In this document: positions 44,075-52,675 of the stretch, one piece after another
Numbering within the stretch: the first letter of the stretch is position 1
How the letters are laid out: every line of letters starts with the position of its first letter
NCBI RefSeq assembly: GCF_029893585.1
Contig: NZ_JARXYX010000020.1
Location: 122,482 to 186,481 of the forward strand
Direction: 5' to 3'
Source: Streptomyces sp. LBL
Lineage (GTDB): Bacteria > Actinomycetota > Actinomycetes > Streptomycetales > Streptomycetaceae
DNA: 64,000 nt
Translations under genes and position numbers: made by a program
Notes under the pieces: model-generated
What the model saw: only the letters and a program-made list of their open reading frames with translations
Told to the model about the DNA's origin: nothing
Database searches by the model: none

Positions 44075-44902
44075 TCAGGCCTCGCCCTGCCCGCGGGTCT
44101 CACCGAGCACATGGAGCTGTGTGGCCACGGAGTGGAAGGCGGGGAGTTCTGCCGCTGCCTCCTCCAGCTTCAGCAGGGCCTCCAGGGCACCGGGCTCGGT
44201 GTCGACGAGCACGCCGGGGACGAGGTCGGCGAAGACCCGCACCCCGTGCACCGCCGCGACCGTGAGGCCGGCGCCCTCTACCAGCGCGGTGAGCTGCTCG
44301 GTGGTGAAGCGGTGCGGCACCGGGTCGCCGTCGCCCCAGCGGCCGTTGGGGTCGTCGAGGGCCTGCCTGGCCTCCTTGAAGTGGCCGGCGAGGGCGCGGG
44401 CGAGCACGGCGCCGCCCAGTCCCGCGGCGAGCAGGCTGAGGACGCCCTCGGCGCGCAGGGCGGCCACCACGTTGCGGACGCCATCGGCGGGGTCGTCCAC
44501 GTACTCCAGGACGCCGTGACACAGCACCGCGTCATAGCCGCCGCGCTCGACCACGTCGAAGAGGCCGTGGGCGTCGCCCTGGACGCCCTGGACGCGGTCG
44601 GCGACACCGGCCTCGGCGGCGCGGCGCTCCAGGGCGAACAGCGCGTTCGGGCTGGGGTCGACAACCGTGACGCGGTGGCCGAGGCGGGCTACGGGCACCG
44701 CGAAGTTGCCGCTGCCGCCTCCGGTGTCGAGGACGTCCAGCGACTCCCGTCCCGTGGCCTTGACCCGGCGGTCGAGGGCGTCCTGGAGGACCTCCCAGAC
44801 CACGGCGGTACGCAGAGAGGCGCGGGGTCGAGAAGGGTCGGAGCGCAGCGACGCCGTTCGAGGGCTGTGGGGGGAGGCGGGCGGGCGCATCGGGTCCGAC
44901 AC
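44075..44902 (-). CDS. Class I SAM-dependent methyltransferase
   Basis: A 275-residue methyltransferase. Motif I is VLDTGGGSGNFAVPVARLG, followed by the acidic VTVVDPSPNA; the post-motif region is GYDAVLCHGVLEYVDD. It resembles the SmtA/UbiE-like group that modifies small molecules or tRNA, but the substrate is unclear. GTG 44900-44902 is the assigned start; a GTG-to-ATG alternative lies four codons in. It is transcribed in the same direction as the HEPN-domain gene located 307 bp upstream. Confidence 0.88.
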   Translation of the reverse strand: MSDPMRPPASPHSPRTASLRSDPSRPRASLRTAVVWEVLQDALDRRVKATGRESLDVLDTGGGSGNFAVPVARLGHRVTVVDPSPNALFALERRAAEAGVADRVQGVQGDAHGLFDVVERGGYDAVLCHGVLEYVDDPADGVRNVVAALRAEGVLSLLAAGLGGAVLARALAGHFKEARQALDDPNGRWGDGDPVPHRFTTEQLTALVEGAGLTVAAVHGVRVFADLVPGVLVDTEPGALEALLKLEEAAAELPAFHSVATQLHVLGETRGQGEA

Positions 44903-45209
44903 GGCAGTTGACTCCTCGGCGCGGCACCGCCTCTTGCGCGGCGGAGCGAACGGGGCGCCTCCCCGCCCCGAGGCGCGGGATGGGGGAGGCTTCAGGCGCT
45001 TCCCACCCTATTGCCTCCCGCACCGCGGCCGGTCACTGCGGTGTCGGGCCCCTCGCACGTCTCACAACGCGGTCACCTGCGATGCCGGGCCCCACCACAC
45101 GCCTCACACCGGTCCTCCGCCGCCTCTGGCCCATCGCGCGTCTCGTCTCACGGCGGTCCTCCGCGACGCCTGCTCCATCGCCCGTCTCGCCATGTGCCCC
45201 TCTGGTCGC
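44903..45209. repeat. Gene-free region with a degenerate ~40-bp minisatellite
   Basis: From about 45031 to 45190 four imperfect units of 37-44 bp follow one another, each starting GGTCACTGCG- or GGTCCTCCGC-like and ending with a CGTCTCAC-like segment. No protein-coding frame is supported. The repeat lies just after the stop of the HEPN gene on the minus strand. Confidence 0.65.
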
Positions 45210-45776
45210 TCATCCCGCGTCCGGGACGTCACGAATGGCGGGCTCCGGGCCCGTCGGCTGGTCCGTGTCCTGGCGTGGCTGGGGCAGGACCGGCTGGAGC
45301 ACCAGCGTGCGCTCGACGAGGCGCAGGAACATCGCCACGTCACGTATCAGGTCGTCGGCGTCCCGGCGGCCGGCCGCGCCCTGGATGCCCGCCTCGGCCC
45401 GAGCGCGGCGCCGGGCGCCGGAGGCGAACAGCGCACTCCACTCGGCGAGCTCGGGCGCGATTTCGGGGAGCACTTCCCAGGCACTCCGGATCTTGGCCCT
45501 GCGTCGTTGTGTGGACTCCGGGCGCCCGCGGGCGGCGAGCACGGCGGCGGCGGTGCGCAGGGCGGCGAGGTGGGCCGTCGCGTAGCGCTCGTTCGGGGTT
45601 TCCAGGGCGGCGGCCTCGTCCAGTCCGGCACGGGCCTGGGCGAGCAGGTCAAGGGCGGCGGGCGGGGCCGTGGCCCGGCGCAGCACGGGGTGCACGTCGC
45701 TCGGCGGGCCGGTCAGTGAGGGGGCAGGGCCGGTGGCGCGGCGCCGACGGGCGGCTGCTGCGAGGTGGTTGGCCAT
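45210..45776 (-). CDS. SAV_6107-type HEPN domain protein
   Basis: A 188-residue, Ala/Arg-rich helical protein that I recognise as the Streptomyces family named after SAV_6107, reported to contain a HEPN-like domain. HEPN proteins include RNases and nucleotide-binding toxins, but no clear catalytic RX4-6H motif is visible here, so it may be non-catalytic. ATG 45774-45776 has AGGAGG 7 nt upstream; a longer frame to 45863 is rejected. It diverges from the ATPase-YhgE-TetR operon with a 179-bp gap that contains a palindromic operator. Family name is from memory; function is unknown. Confidence 0.78.
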   Translation of the reverse strand: MANHLAAAARRRRATGPAPSLTGPPSDVHPVLRRATAPPAALDLLAQARAGLDEAAALETPNERYATAHLAALRTAAAVLAARGRPESTQRRRAKIRSAWEVLPEIAPELAEWSALFASGARRRARAEAGIQGAAGRRDADDLIRDVAMFLRLVERTLVLQPVLPQPRQDTDQPTGPEPAIRDVPDAG

Positions 45777-45904
45777 GACGAACCTCCTGTCGTCGTGTGA
45801 CGGCATCGCCCCGATACGGGGTGCCGTATGTGCCCATCGTGAGGTATGGCACTGACAATCCACCCTGACCTGGGCTTTTGCCTCAAACGAAAGTTCGGAG
45901 TAGT

Positions 45905-45930
45905 TTTTGTACTGACCAGTCAGTGCAAAA
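45905..45930. promoter_or_regulatory. 26-bp palindromic operator, probable TetR site
   Basis: The sequence TTTTGTACTGAC-CAGTCAGTGCAAAA reads almost identically on both strands. It lies 26 bp before the start of the ATPase-like gene and within the promoter region. A TetR-family gene is the third gene of this operon, so autoregulation through this site is the natural inference. Confidence 0.75.
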
Positions 45931-45955
45931 AATGAGGATCACGGCAGGAGGATCT

Positions 45956-46708
45956 GTGGGCGGCATCCGCATCACAGCCGAGGGTCTCGGCCTCAGGGGT
46001 CCTCGGGGGTGGGTCTTCCGGGACCTCGGCGTCGACGCGGAGCCCGGGTCGCTGATCGCGGTCACGGGCCCCTCCGGTTCGGGCCGCACGAGCCTGCTGC
46101 TCGCGCTCACCGGGCGGATGAAGGCCACCGAGGGCACGGCGGCCGTGGGGACCGCGCGGCTGCCGAAGCAACTGGGGGCGGTCCGCCGCGTCAGCGCGCT
46201 CGCGCACGTCCCCGGAGTGACCGACCTCGACCCGGCCCTGACCGTCGGCGAGCACCTGTACGAGCGTGCCCTGCTGCAGCGACGGTACGGCGGGTCCCTA
46301 CGGGAGTTGCTGCGCCCACGCGCGGAACGGGCGCACGAGACGAAGCTGTTCGTCGACAGCGCCCTCACCACCGCCGGCCTGGCCCCTGAGGCCCTGCCCA
46401 AGGGCTCCCGGACCGCCGTACGCGATCTGGAGCGGGTCGAGGCGTTGCGGCTGTCGGTGGCCCTGGCGCTCGTCGGGCGGCCGGGGCTGCTCGGGGTCGA
46501 CGACACCGACCTGAAGCTGTCCGGGGCCGAACGGGCCGAGGTCTGGGAGCTGTTGACATCGATCGCCGAGGCCGGGACGACCGTCCTGGCGGTGTGTGCC
46601 GAGGCCCCCGAAGGCGCCGTCACGGTGCCCACTCGCAAGCCGGACAAGACGGAACCGGACGAGACGGAGGAGGAAGCCGATGCGCTCGCCGCAACTGGCC
46701 GCGCTTGA
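45956..46708 (+). CDS. ABC-transporter-like ATPase with altered Walker A
   Basis: A 250-residue protein with the fold of an ABC ATPase but degenerate motifs. The phosphate loop is VTGPSGSGRTSLLLAL, with Arg in place of the invariant Lys. No LSGGQ signature is visible; the equivalent region reads DLERVEALRLSVALAL. A Walker-B-like hydrophobic strand ends LLGVDDTD, lacking the catalytic Glu. GTG 45956 follows AGGAGG and is preferred to ATG 45932, which lies beyond the ribosome site. It overlaps the YhgE gene by 29 bp and may be a non-hydrolysing partner of that membrane protein (inference). Confidence 0.83.
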   Translation: MGGIRITAEGLGLRGPRGWVFRDLGVDAEPGSLIAVTGPSGSGRTSLLLALTGRMKATEGTAAVGTARLPKQLGAVRRVSALAHVPGVTDLDPALTVGEHLYERALLQRRYGGSLRELLRPRAERAHETKLFVDSALTTAGLAPEALPKGSRTAVRDLERVEALRLSVALALVGRPGLLGVDDTDLKLSGAERAEVWELLTSIAEAGTTVLAVCAEAPEGAVTVPTRKPDKTEPDETEEEADALAATGRA

Positions 46709-48764
46709 GCTGCGCCGCTTCGGCAGGGGCAGGCTGCCGCGCGCCGCGCTGGTCGCGCTGCTGGTCCTGCCGTTGCTGTACGGCGCCCTGTACCTGTGGT
46801 CCTTCTGGGACCCGTACGGCCGCCTCGACCGCATCCCCGTCGCCCTGGTGGACGACGACAAGGGCGCGAGGGCCGACGGGAAGAATCTCACCGCCGGCGA
46901 GGACATCACCGAGGGCCTGCGCGACAGCGACACCTTCGAATGGCACGAGGTGAGCGCCGCCGAGGCACGCGCGGGCGTGGAGGACGGCAGGTACTACCTC
47001 TCGCTGACCATGCCGGCCGACTTCAGCAGACGCATCGCCTCCAGTTCGGGCGACTCCCCCGAGACGGGCGCGCTCCAGGTGCGCACGAACGACGCGAACA
47101 ACTACATCGTCGGTCAGATCTCTCGGACGGTGTTCAGCGAGGTGCGGACGGCCGCGTCCACGAAGGCCTCGCGGTCCTTCCTGGACCGGATCTTCATCTC
47201 GTTCTCGGACATCCACGCCGAGACGGTGAAAGCCGCGAAAGGGGCGGATGACCTCGAAGGCGGCATCGGCAAGGCGGAGAAGGGCTCCCAGGACCTCGCC
47301 GACGGTCTCAAGGACGCCAAGAAGGGCAGCGGCAAGCTGTCAAAGGGGCTGACGAAGCTCGACACGGGCGCGGGTGACCTGGAGGACGGCTCACGGCGGG
47401 TCGCGGCGGGCACCCAGACCCTGGCCGACAAGGTCAACGGAGCCGCGGACAAGGCGGGTCCCTTCCTGGCGGACAACGAGAAGACCATCGGCGCCACCGC
47501 CCGACTGGTCGCCGACTCGTCCGGAGTGGTCCGGCACCACCTCGACACGCTGGTGAAGACGGCCCCGACGGCCGCCAAGGGGGCGCACGCGGCCTCCGAC
47601 ACGCTGAACGCCGTCCACAAGGCACGCTGCGAGGACCCGGTCCTCCCGGACGCCGCCTGCGCCGACCTGAAGAAGGCCAAGCAGGCCGCCGCCGACGTGG
47701 CGAAGGTCGCCGACGACCTCGACGCCCTGATCGCCGACCAGCACGGCGATCTGAGGAAGCTCGACGCCAACCTCGGCACCCTCCAGAAGCAGGCCCGGGC
47801 GCTCGCCGACCACACCCCGCACCTCGCCGCGGACCTCGACGATGCCGTATCGAAGATCAACGAGTTGAACGAGGGCGCCGGGAAGGTCGCCGCCGGCGCC
47901 ACGGAGCTGCACAAGGGGCTCAGCACCGCTGACACCGGCGCGTCGGACCTGGACGCGGGCGTCGGGGACCTCAAGACGGGCGCCGAGGACCTGAGCGGCG
48001 GCATGTACAAGCTCGTCGACGGTTCCGGGAAGCTCTCCGACGGTCTTCACGACGGTGCGCAGCAGATCCCCGACTACGACAAGAAGGACCGCGACCGGCG
48101 CACCGGGGTGATGGCAGACCCGGTCCAGCTCGCCTCCAGGGACCTGCACAAGGCACCCAACTACGGCACCGGTTTCGCTCCGTACTTCATCCCGCTGTCC
48201 CTGTGGGTCGGGGCGATGGTGGCGTACATGCTGATCACGCCGATGAACCGGCGGGCGCTGGCGATGGGTGCGCCGGCCCGGCGGATCGCGCTGGCGGGCT
48301 GGCTGCCCGTGGTGGCGGTCGGGGTGCTGCAGACCGTGGCGCTGATGTCCGTGCTGCACTGGGCGGTCGGCCTGCAGATGGCGCGAGCGGCCGGCACGGT
48401 GGGCTTCCTGTTCCTGGTGACGGCGTGCTTCGCGGCGATCGTGCAGTGGCTGAACGCGCGCTTCGGAGCGGCGGGCCGGATCCTCGTCCTGGCGCTTCTG
48501 ATGCTGCAGTTGACGTCCGCGGGCGGCACCTACCCCGTGCAGACCAGCCCCGGCTTCTTCAACGCCCTGCATCCCTTCCTGCCGATGAGCTACGTCGTCG
48601 AAGCCCTGCGCAGGCTGATCACCGGCGGCGGCCTGGGCCCGGTGTGGCAGGCCTGTGTCGTCCTGACGGCATTCACCGTCGGCGCCCTCGCGCTGACCGC
48701 CGTGGCGGCCCGGCGCCGCCAGGCGTGGACTCTCGACCGGCTGCACCCGGAGCTGACCCTTTGA
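46680..48764 (+). CDS. YhgE/Pip family membrane protein
   Basis: A 694-residue protein related to ABC-2 permeases and the phage infection protein Pip / ESX-linked YhgE. One N-terminal membrane helix (~20-40) is followed by a 500-residue extracytoplasmic region with regular Gly/Leu/Asp heptad-like repeats (LADGLKDAKKGSGKLSKGL and similar). Five C-terminal membrane helices (~515-685) carry the ABC-2 fold. ATG 46680 has GAGGAGGAAG upstream; longer frames lie in the ATPase gene. Relatives occur near type VII secretion or as phage receptors. Paired with the ATPase-like protein, it probably forms an export or envelope complex under TetR control. Confidence 0.9.
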   Translation: MRSPQLAALELRRFGRGRLPRAALVALLVLPLLYGALYLWSFWDPYGRLDRIPVALVDDDKGARADGKNLTAGEDITEGLRDSDTFEWHEVSAAEARAGVEDGRYYLSLTMPADFSRRIASSSGDSPETGALQVRTNDANNYIVGQISRTVFSEVRTAASTKASRSFLDRIFISFSDIHAETVKAAKGADDLEGGIGKAEKGSQDLADGLKDAKKGSGKLSKGLTKLDTGAGDLEDGSRRVAAGTQTLADKVNGAADKAGPFLADNEKTIGATARLVADSSGVVRHHLDTLVKTAPTAAKGAHAASDTLNAVHKARCEDPVLPDAACADLKKAKQAAADVAKVADDLDALIADQHGDLRKLDANLGTLQKQARALADHTPHLAADLDDAVSKINELNEGAGKVAAGATELHKGLSTADTGASDLDAGVGDLKTGAEDLSGGMYKLVDGSGKLSDGLHDGAQQIPDYDKKDRDRRTGVMADPVQLASRDLHKAPNYGTGFAPYFIPLSLWVGAMVAYMLITPMNRRALAMGAPARRIALAGWLPVVAVGVLQTVALMSVLHWAVGLQMARAAGTVGFLFLVTACFAAIVQWLNARFGAAGRILVLALLMLQLTSAGGTYPVQTSPGFFNALHPFLPMSYVVEALRRLITGGGLGPVWQACVVLTAFTVGALALTAVAARRRQAWTLDRLHPELTL

Positions 48765-48811
48765 ACCGTTCGGTGCCCCCTCGCGGCACGGCTCCTGTGA
48801 GAATCAGGACC

Positions 48812-49441
48812 ATGGAAAGCAGCAGCGCCACGCCGGGTGTCAGCTCGCGCCGCGAGGCCACCCGACAGAAGCTCTACGAGGCGGCCGTCACCCTCATCGC
48901 CGAGCAGGGGTTCTCCGCCACCACCGTGGACGAGATCGCCGAGCGGGCCGGGGTCGCCAAGGGCACGGTGTACTACAACTTCGCGAGCAAGTCGGTCCTC
49001 TTCGAAGAGCTGCTGCGGCACGGAGTGGGACTCCTCACCGCCTCCCTTCGCGAGGCGACCGAACACACCGCCCGCGAAGGCGGCAGCAAGGTGGACGCCC
49101 TGGACGCGATGGTCCGCGCGGGGCTCGTCTTCATCCAGCGCTACCCGTCCTTCACCCAGCTGTACGTGGCGGAGTTGTGGCGCACCAACCGGGCCTGGCA
49201 GTCCACCCTCATGGTGGTGCGGCAACAGGCGGTGGCCGTCGTCGAGAGCGTGCTGCGCGAGGGCGTGGAGAACGGCGAGTTCAGCGACGAGATCGACGTG
49301 CAGCTCACCGCGGCCGCACTGGTCGGCATGGTGCTGGTGGCCGCCCTGGACTGGCAGGCCTTCCAGCCGGAGCGCTCCCTGGACGACGTGCACGCGGCAC
49401 TGTCCCGACTGCTCCAGGGACGGGTGAGCGGGCGCCGCTGA
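48812..49441 (+). CDS. TetR family transcriptional regulator
   Basis: A 209-residue regulator. The N-terminal helix-turn-helix is seen in TRQKLYEAAVTLIAEQGFSA followed by TTVDEIAERAGVAKGTVYYN and FASKSVLFEELL. The C-terminal ligand domain is all-helical and unassigned. ATG 48812 is used, 47 bp after the YhgE gene, so it is the third gene of the operon. It most likely binds the palindrome at 45905-45930 and represses the operon until an unknown ligand appears. Confidence 0.93.
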   Translation: MESSSATPGVSSRREATRQKLYEAAVTLIAEQGFSATTVDEIAERAGVAKGTVYYNFASKSVLFEELLRHGVGLLTASLREATEHTAREGGSKVDALDAMVRAGLVFIQRYPSFTQLYVAELWRTNRAWQSTLMVVRQQAVAVVESVLREGVENGEFSDEIDVQLTAAALVGMVLVAALDWQAFQPERSLDDVHAALSRLLQGRVSGRR

Positions 49442-49604
49442 GGCGACCCTCTGGGACAGCGGCACATAACGGCTTCCCAGGCCACGGGAAACGCCGGGCG
49501 CAGGAAGGCACCCGGGCGCACGAGAACAGGGGAGCACAGAGAAGCGCCGGTCCGATGTGGCCGCGTCCCCCGCGGGCCACCTCGAACCGGCGTCTCCTTG
49601 TGCT

Positions 49605-49705
49605 CCCCCGTTTCCCCGTTTCCCCGTTTCCCCGTGCCCCCCCGTTTCCCCGTGCCCCCGTATCCCCCGTTCGGTCGTTCCCCCGGTCCCCCGGTCCCCC
49701 CGTGC
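49605..49705. repeat. C-rich array; minus strand is a G-quadruplex motif
   Basis: At 49605-49633 four C4-5 runs are separated by exactly GTTT, so the minus strand reads G5-AAAC-G4-AAAC-G4-AAAC-G4, a textbook intramolecular G-quadruplex pattern. Irregular CCCCGT and CCCCCGG units continue to about 49705. Confidence 0.85.
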
Positions 49706-49850
49706 CTCGCTCCCGCCGACACCGGCCGACGGAAGGAGCGGATCCGGGGGCCGCTCCGTTCCGGCGCCCCGTGTCGCCGGTGCCGGAGCCGCGCCCCTTT
49801 TCCGTGCCTCCCACTCTCTCGTTCGCGCAGGTCGTCCCCCATCCGCGCGC

Positions 49851-49884
49851 GTACTCAACCAGCCCCCTGAGTACGGGTACTCAG
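49851..49884. promoter_or_regulatory. Palindrome plus half-site, possible operator
   Basis: CTGAGTA-CGGG-TACTCAG (49867-49884) is a perfect 7-bp-arm palindrome, and a further GTACTCA half-site lies at 49851-49857. This suggests a regulator binding site about 220 bp upstream of the oxidoreductase gene. No regulator could be assigned. Confidence 0.4.
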
Positions 49885-50101
49885 TAGTCCGCGCTCACCC
49901 TCAGGAGGCGGTGTCGCCGACTGGGCACGATCGCCTCCGTGCCCGTACTCCGTCGAGCGAGGCGGGCGCAGACAAGAGCCCGTCCGTCGACTCGGCAGGG
50001 GACGCGGCGCACACGCCTGCCCGCAGCCGACTGAAGAAGGGAACTTCGCTGGTCACCGGCGCGCGGCCGGATTGTCAGTGGCGGCCGATAAAGTCGCAGG
50101 C

Positions 50102-51604
50102 ATGGCAAGGATTGCGGTGATCGGCGCCGGGACGGGCGCGATGGCGGCCGCCGCCCGGCTGGCCGTCGCGGGCCACCGGGTGGCGGTGTACGAGCGTACG
50201 GAGACGTACGGCGGAGCGGTGCGCCGTTTCGAGCGGGACGGCTTCTCCTTCGACACGGGCCCGGGGCTCCTCCCTCTCCCCGCGGTCTACCGCGACCTGT
50301 TCGTCAAGACCGGCAAGGAGCCACTCGAGTCCTGCGTCGAGCTGGTCCAGGTAGACCCGTCGGCGCGGCACGTCTTCGCGGACGGCACCGAGGTGTCGCT
50401 GCCGAACGCCTCGCGCGCGGGCGTGGTCGCGGCCCTGGACGAGGCGCTCGGGTCGGGCGCCGGGCAGCGCTGGGGTGATTTCCTGGTCCGCGCCCGCGAG
50501 GCCTGGGACCGGACCCGCCGGCCGCTCCTGGAGGAGCCCCTGTGGCCGGACTGGTCGGTGCTGGCCGGCCGTGAGCCCTATCCGTCGGTCGCCCACAAGC
50601 GCGTGTTGCGCACCCGCAGGGCCACCACCCTCGCCGAGGTCGGCTCCTGGGAGTTGCGTGACCCCCGCCTCGTGGCCCTCCTGGAGAGTCACGCCCTCGC
50701 GTACGGCCTCGACCCGCGGGTCGCCCCGGCGAGCGCGGCCGTACTGCCGTACATGGATCACGCTTTCGGTACCTGGTACGTCCGCGGCGGGATCCGGGAG
50801 TTGGCCCGCGCGGTGTACGAGCGGTGCGTGGCCAGGAAGGTCGAATTCGTCTTCGGCGCCGAGGTCACCGGAGTGCTGGAGAAGGACGGCCGGGCGGCCG
50901 GGGTCGAGCTCGCGAACGGCACCGTGGCGGAAGCGGACTTCGTGGTCGCCGGCGTCGCACCTGGGGTGCTGAGCCGCGTCGCCCGGAGCACGGCGGTGCG
51001 GGGCGGGGGCGAGGTCCCACCGCAGCGCGGTCTGCCGAGCCGGATGACGGTGCTGCTGGCGCTGCGTGGCGGGCGCCCGGAGGGGACGGCGCATCGGACG
51101 GTGGTGCACGCGCAGGACCGGGAGGCCGAGTTGGCGGGACTGTTCGGCGCGGACCACCGGATGACCGGGCGTCCGACGGTCACCGTGCTGCGGCCCGACG
51201 ATCCGCAGCAGGCCCCGGACACGGAGCACGAGGCGATCACGCTCACCGCCGTGTTCCCGGCCGGCCACCCCGGACCAGAGGCCGTCGACCGGTACACCGA
51301 CGCCATGATCGCCGCCGCCGATCGTGCGGTACCAGATCTGCGTGACCGCGTCCTCTGGCACGAGGTCCGCACCCCGGCCGACATCGCGGAGGCGACAGGC
51401 GCGGAGGGCGGAGCCGTGCCCGCCCCGGCCCTCGCCGCCAAAAGCGGCAGCCTGCTGCACCCGGCCAACACCACCGGGATACCGGGCCTGTTCGCCGTGG
51501 GCGGCTGGTCACATCCCGGCGGCGGTCTCCCCCACGCGGGCATGTCGGGCGCACTCGTCGCCGGACTGATCGTGGAGGGACCGGAGTTCCGCGGTTCTCG
51601 GTGA
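50102..51604 (+). CDS. Phytoene-desaturase-like FAD oxidoreductase
   Basis: A 500-residue flavoprotein of the CrtI / NAD(P)/FAD-dependent group. The FAD-binding Rossmann loop is IAVIGAGTGAMAAAARLA, followed by the acidic YERTETYGG; FDTGPGLLPLPAVY is the typical CrtI second motif. The C-terminal flavin-contacting segment is GLFAVGGWSHPGGGLPHAGM. ATG 50102 is used; an upstream in-frame start is not needed. No other carotenoid gene is nearby, so the substrate need not be phytoene. It converges with the Tyr/Gln-rich membrane protein gene (43-bp gap). Confidence 0.9.
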   Translation: MARIAVIGAGTGAMAAAARLAVAGHRVAVYERTETYGGAVRRFERDGFSFDTGPGLLPLPAVYRDLFVKTGKEPLESCVELVQVDPSARHVFADGTEVSLPNASRAGVVAALDEALGSGAGQRWGDFLVRAREAWDRTRRPLLEEPLWPDWSVLAGREPYPSVAHKRVLRTRRATTLAEVGSWELRDPRLVALLESHALAYGLDPRVAPASAAVLPYMDHAFGTWYVRGGIRELARAVYERCVARKVEFVFGAEVTGVLEKDGRAAGVELANGTVAEADFVVAGVAPGVLSRVARSTAVRGGGEVPPQRGLPSRMTVLLALRGGRPEGTAHRTVVHAQDREAELAGLFGADHRMTGRPTVTVLRPDDPQQAPDTEHEAITLTAVFPAGHPGPEAVDRYTDAMIAAADRAVPDLRDRVLWHEVRTPADIAEATGAEGGAVPAPALAAKSGSLLHPANTTGIPGLFAVGGWSHPGGGLPHAGMSGALVAGLIVEGPEFRGSR

Positions 51605-51647
51605 ACGACCGGCAGCGTCTCCCCCGGCCACACGTCCGGGTGCCGCT

Positions 51648-52619
51648 TCAGAACCGGTGCTGCTCGTCGAGCCCGTTGCCCTGGTTCCGGCCCTGGTTCT
51701 GGTCGTAGCCCTGCTGTCCGTACTGCTGCTGCTCCGGCGGGAGTTCGCCGTACAGGTCGTCGGTGCTGCGCTGCTGCGGCACCCACACCCCGCCCGGGGC
51801 CTCGCTGTAGGTGCCGGTGCCGTACTGGTCCTGGCCGTAGCCCTGCTGCCCGTACGGTTGCTGGCCGCCGTAGGAGGCGTCGTGGCCTGCGCCGTCGTAG
51901 CTCTGGGCGCCGAGGTACGGGTCGGAGTGGGCGGCGTACTGCTGCTGTCCCTGCTGCTGTCCGGCCATGTCGTAGCCGTACTGCTGCTGGTCGTAGCCGG
52001 TGTAGCCGTCGTAGGAGTACGACGGGTCGGCGGCCGCGTTCGCGTACTGGCCCTGGCTCTGGCCCTGGCCCGCGGCGCCGTGGGACGCGTAACCGGAGCC
52101 GTACACGCCGTACGTACCGGTCTCGTCGGGCAACGGCTGCGGCTCGTACACGGCGGTGGGATCGGCTGGCGCGGGGCCGACGGGGCGGGCGGGAGTGAAC
52201 ACGTCGTCGCGGTCGTACTCGTCGTCGTGACCGAAGGCGCCGGTGTTCGGGCGGTAGTCGGTCTCGTCGCCGTTGCCCGCGTCGCTCGCCCCGAGGTCGG
52301 TGACCTGCAGGGTCGGATCCTGACGGTCGGCCGGGCCGCGGCGCCGCTTGGTGCCGTCGGCGCCGGGGCGGCTGACCGCCCAGCCGGCCGCGAAACCACG
52401 GCGGAAGGAGAGCGTGACGTAGGTCTGGCCGACCGCGAAGGCGACCGCGCCCAGCGCGATGACGAGCACGGACGGGATCAGGACGCCGAACACGACACCG
52501 AGGAATCCGGCGAAGGCCAACAGCCGCCAGCGCAGGCGTGCCTTGTACTGCAGCAGCACCTCGCCGAGCAGCCATAGCGCAACGCCGCCGAACGCGATGT
52601 AGAGGACCGCCAAGCCCAT
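51648..52619 (-). CDS. Membrane protein with Tyr/Gln/Gly-rich low-complexity tail
   Basis: A 323-residue protein. Two or three hydrophobic segments occupy residues 1-70 (MGLAVLYIAFGGVALWLLGE and GVLIPSVLVIALGAVAFAVG). The remaining ~250 residues are hydrophilic, passing from an acidic zone into a Tyr/Gln/Gly/Asp-rich tail with units such as GYDQQQYGYD and QQGYGQDQYG. Such tails resemble prion-like or phase-separating sequences, but no function is known to me. ATG 52617-52619 has GAGGGG close upstream. It follows metF in the same direction after 56 bp. Confidence 0.85.
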   Translation of the reverse strand: MGLAVLYIAFGGVALWLLGEVLLQYKARLRWRLLAFAGFLGVVFGVLIPSVLVIALGAVAFAVGQTYVTLSFRRGFAAGWAVSRPGADGTKRRRGPADRQDPTLQVTDLGASDAGNGDETDYRPNTGAFGHDDEYDRDDVFTPARPVGPAPADPTAVYEPQPLPDETGTYGVYGSGYASHGAAGQGQSQGQYANAAADPSYSYDGYTGYDQQQYGYDMAGQQQGQQQYAAHSDPYLGAQSYDGAGHDASYGGQQPYGQQGYGQDQYGTGTYSEAPGGVWVPQQRSTDDLYGELPPEQQQYGQQGYDQNQGRNQGNGLDEQHRF

Positions 52620-52675
52620 GTACGCCCCTCTCCCAGTGACCGTTACGCAGTGTGTCGTATACCGGTGCGGCCGGT

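Larger units (their letters stand above)
49442..50101. other. 660-bp gene-free stretch with repeats
   Basis: No protein-coding frame here has acceptable start context and codon bias. It holds a C-rich tandem array (49605-49705) and a set of GTACTCA half-sites including a palindrome (49851-49884). The promoter of the downstream oxidoreductase should lie near its right end. Confidence 0.6.

Noticed and set aside
49442..50101. Small protein genes in the gap upstream of the oxidoreductase
   Set aside because: Open frames lack ribosome sites and have Arg/Pro-rich, non-conserved translations.
50102..51604. Carotenoid biosynthesis cluster
   Set aside because: Only one CrtI-like gene is present, with no synthase, cyclase or isoprenoid gene nearby.
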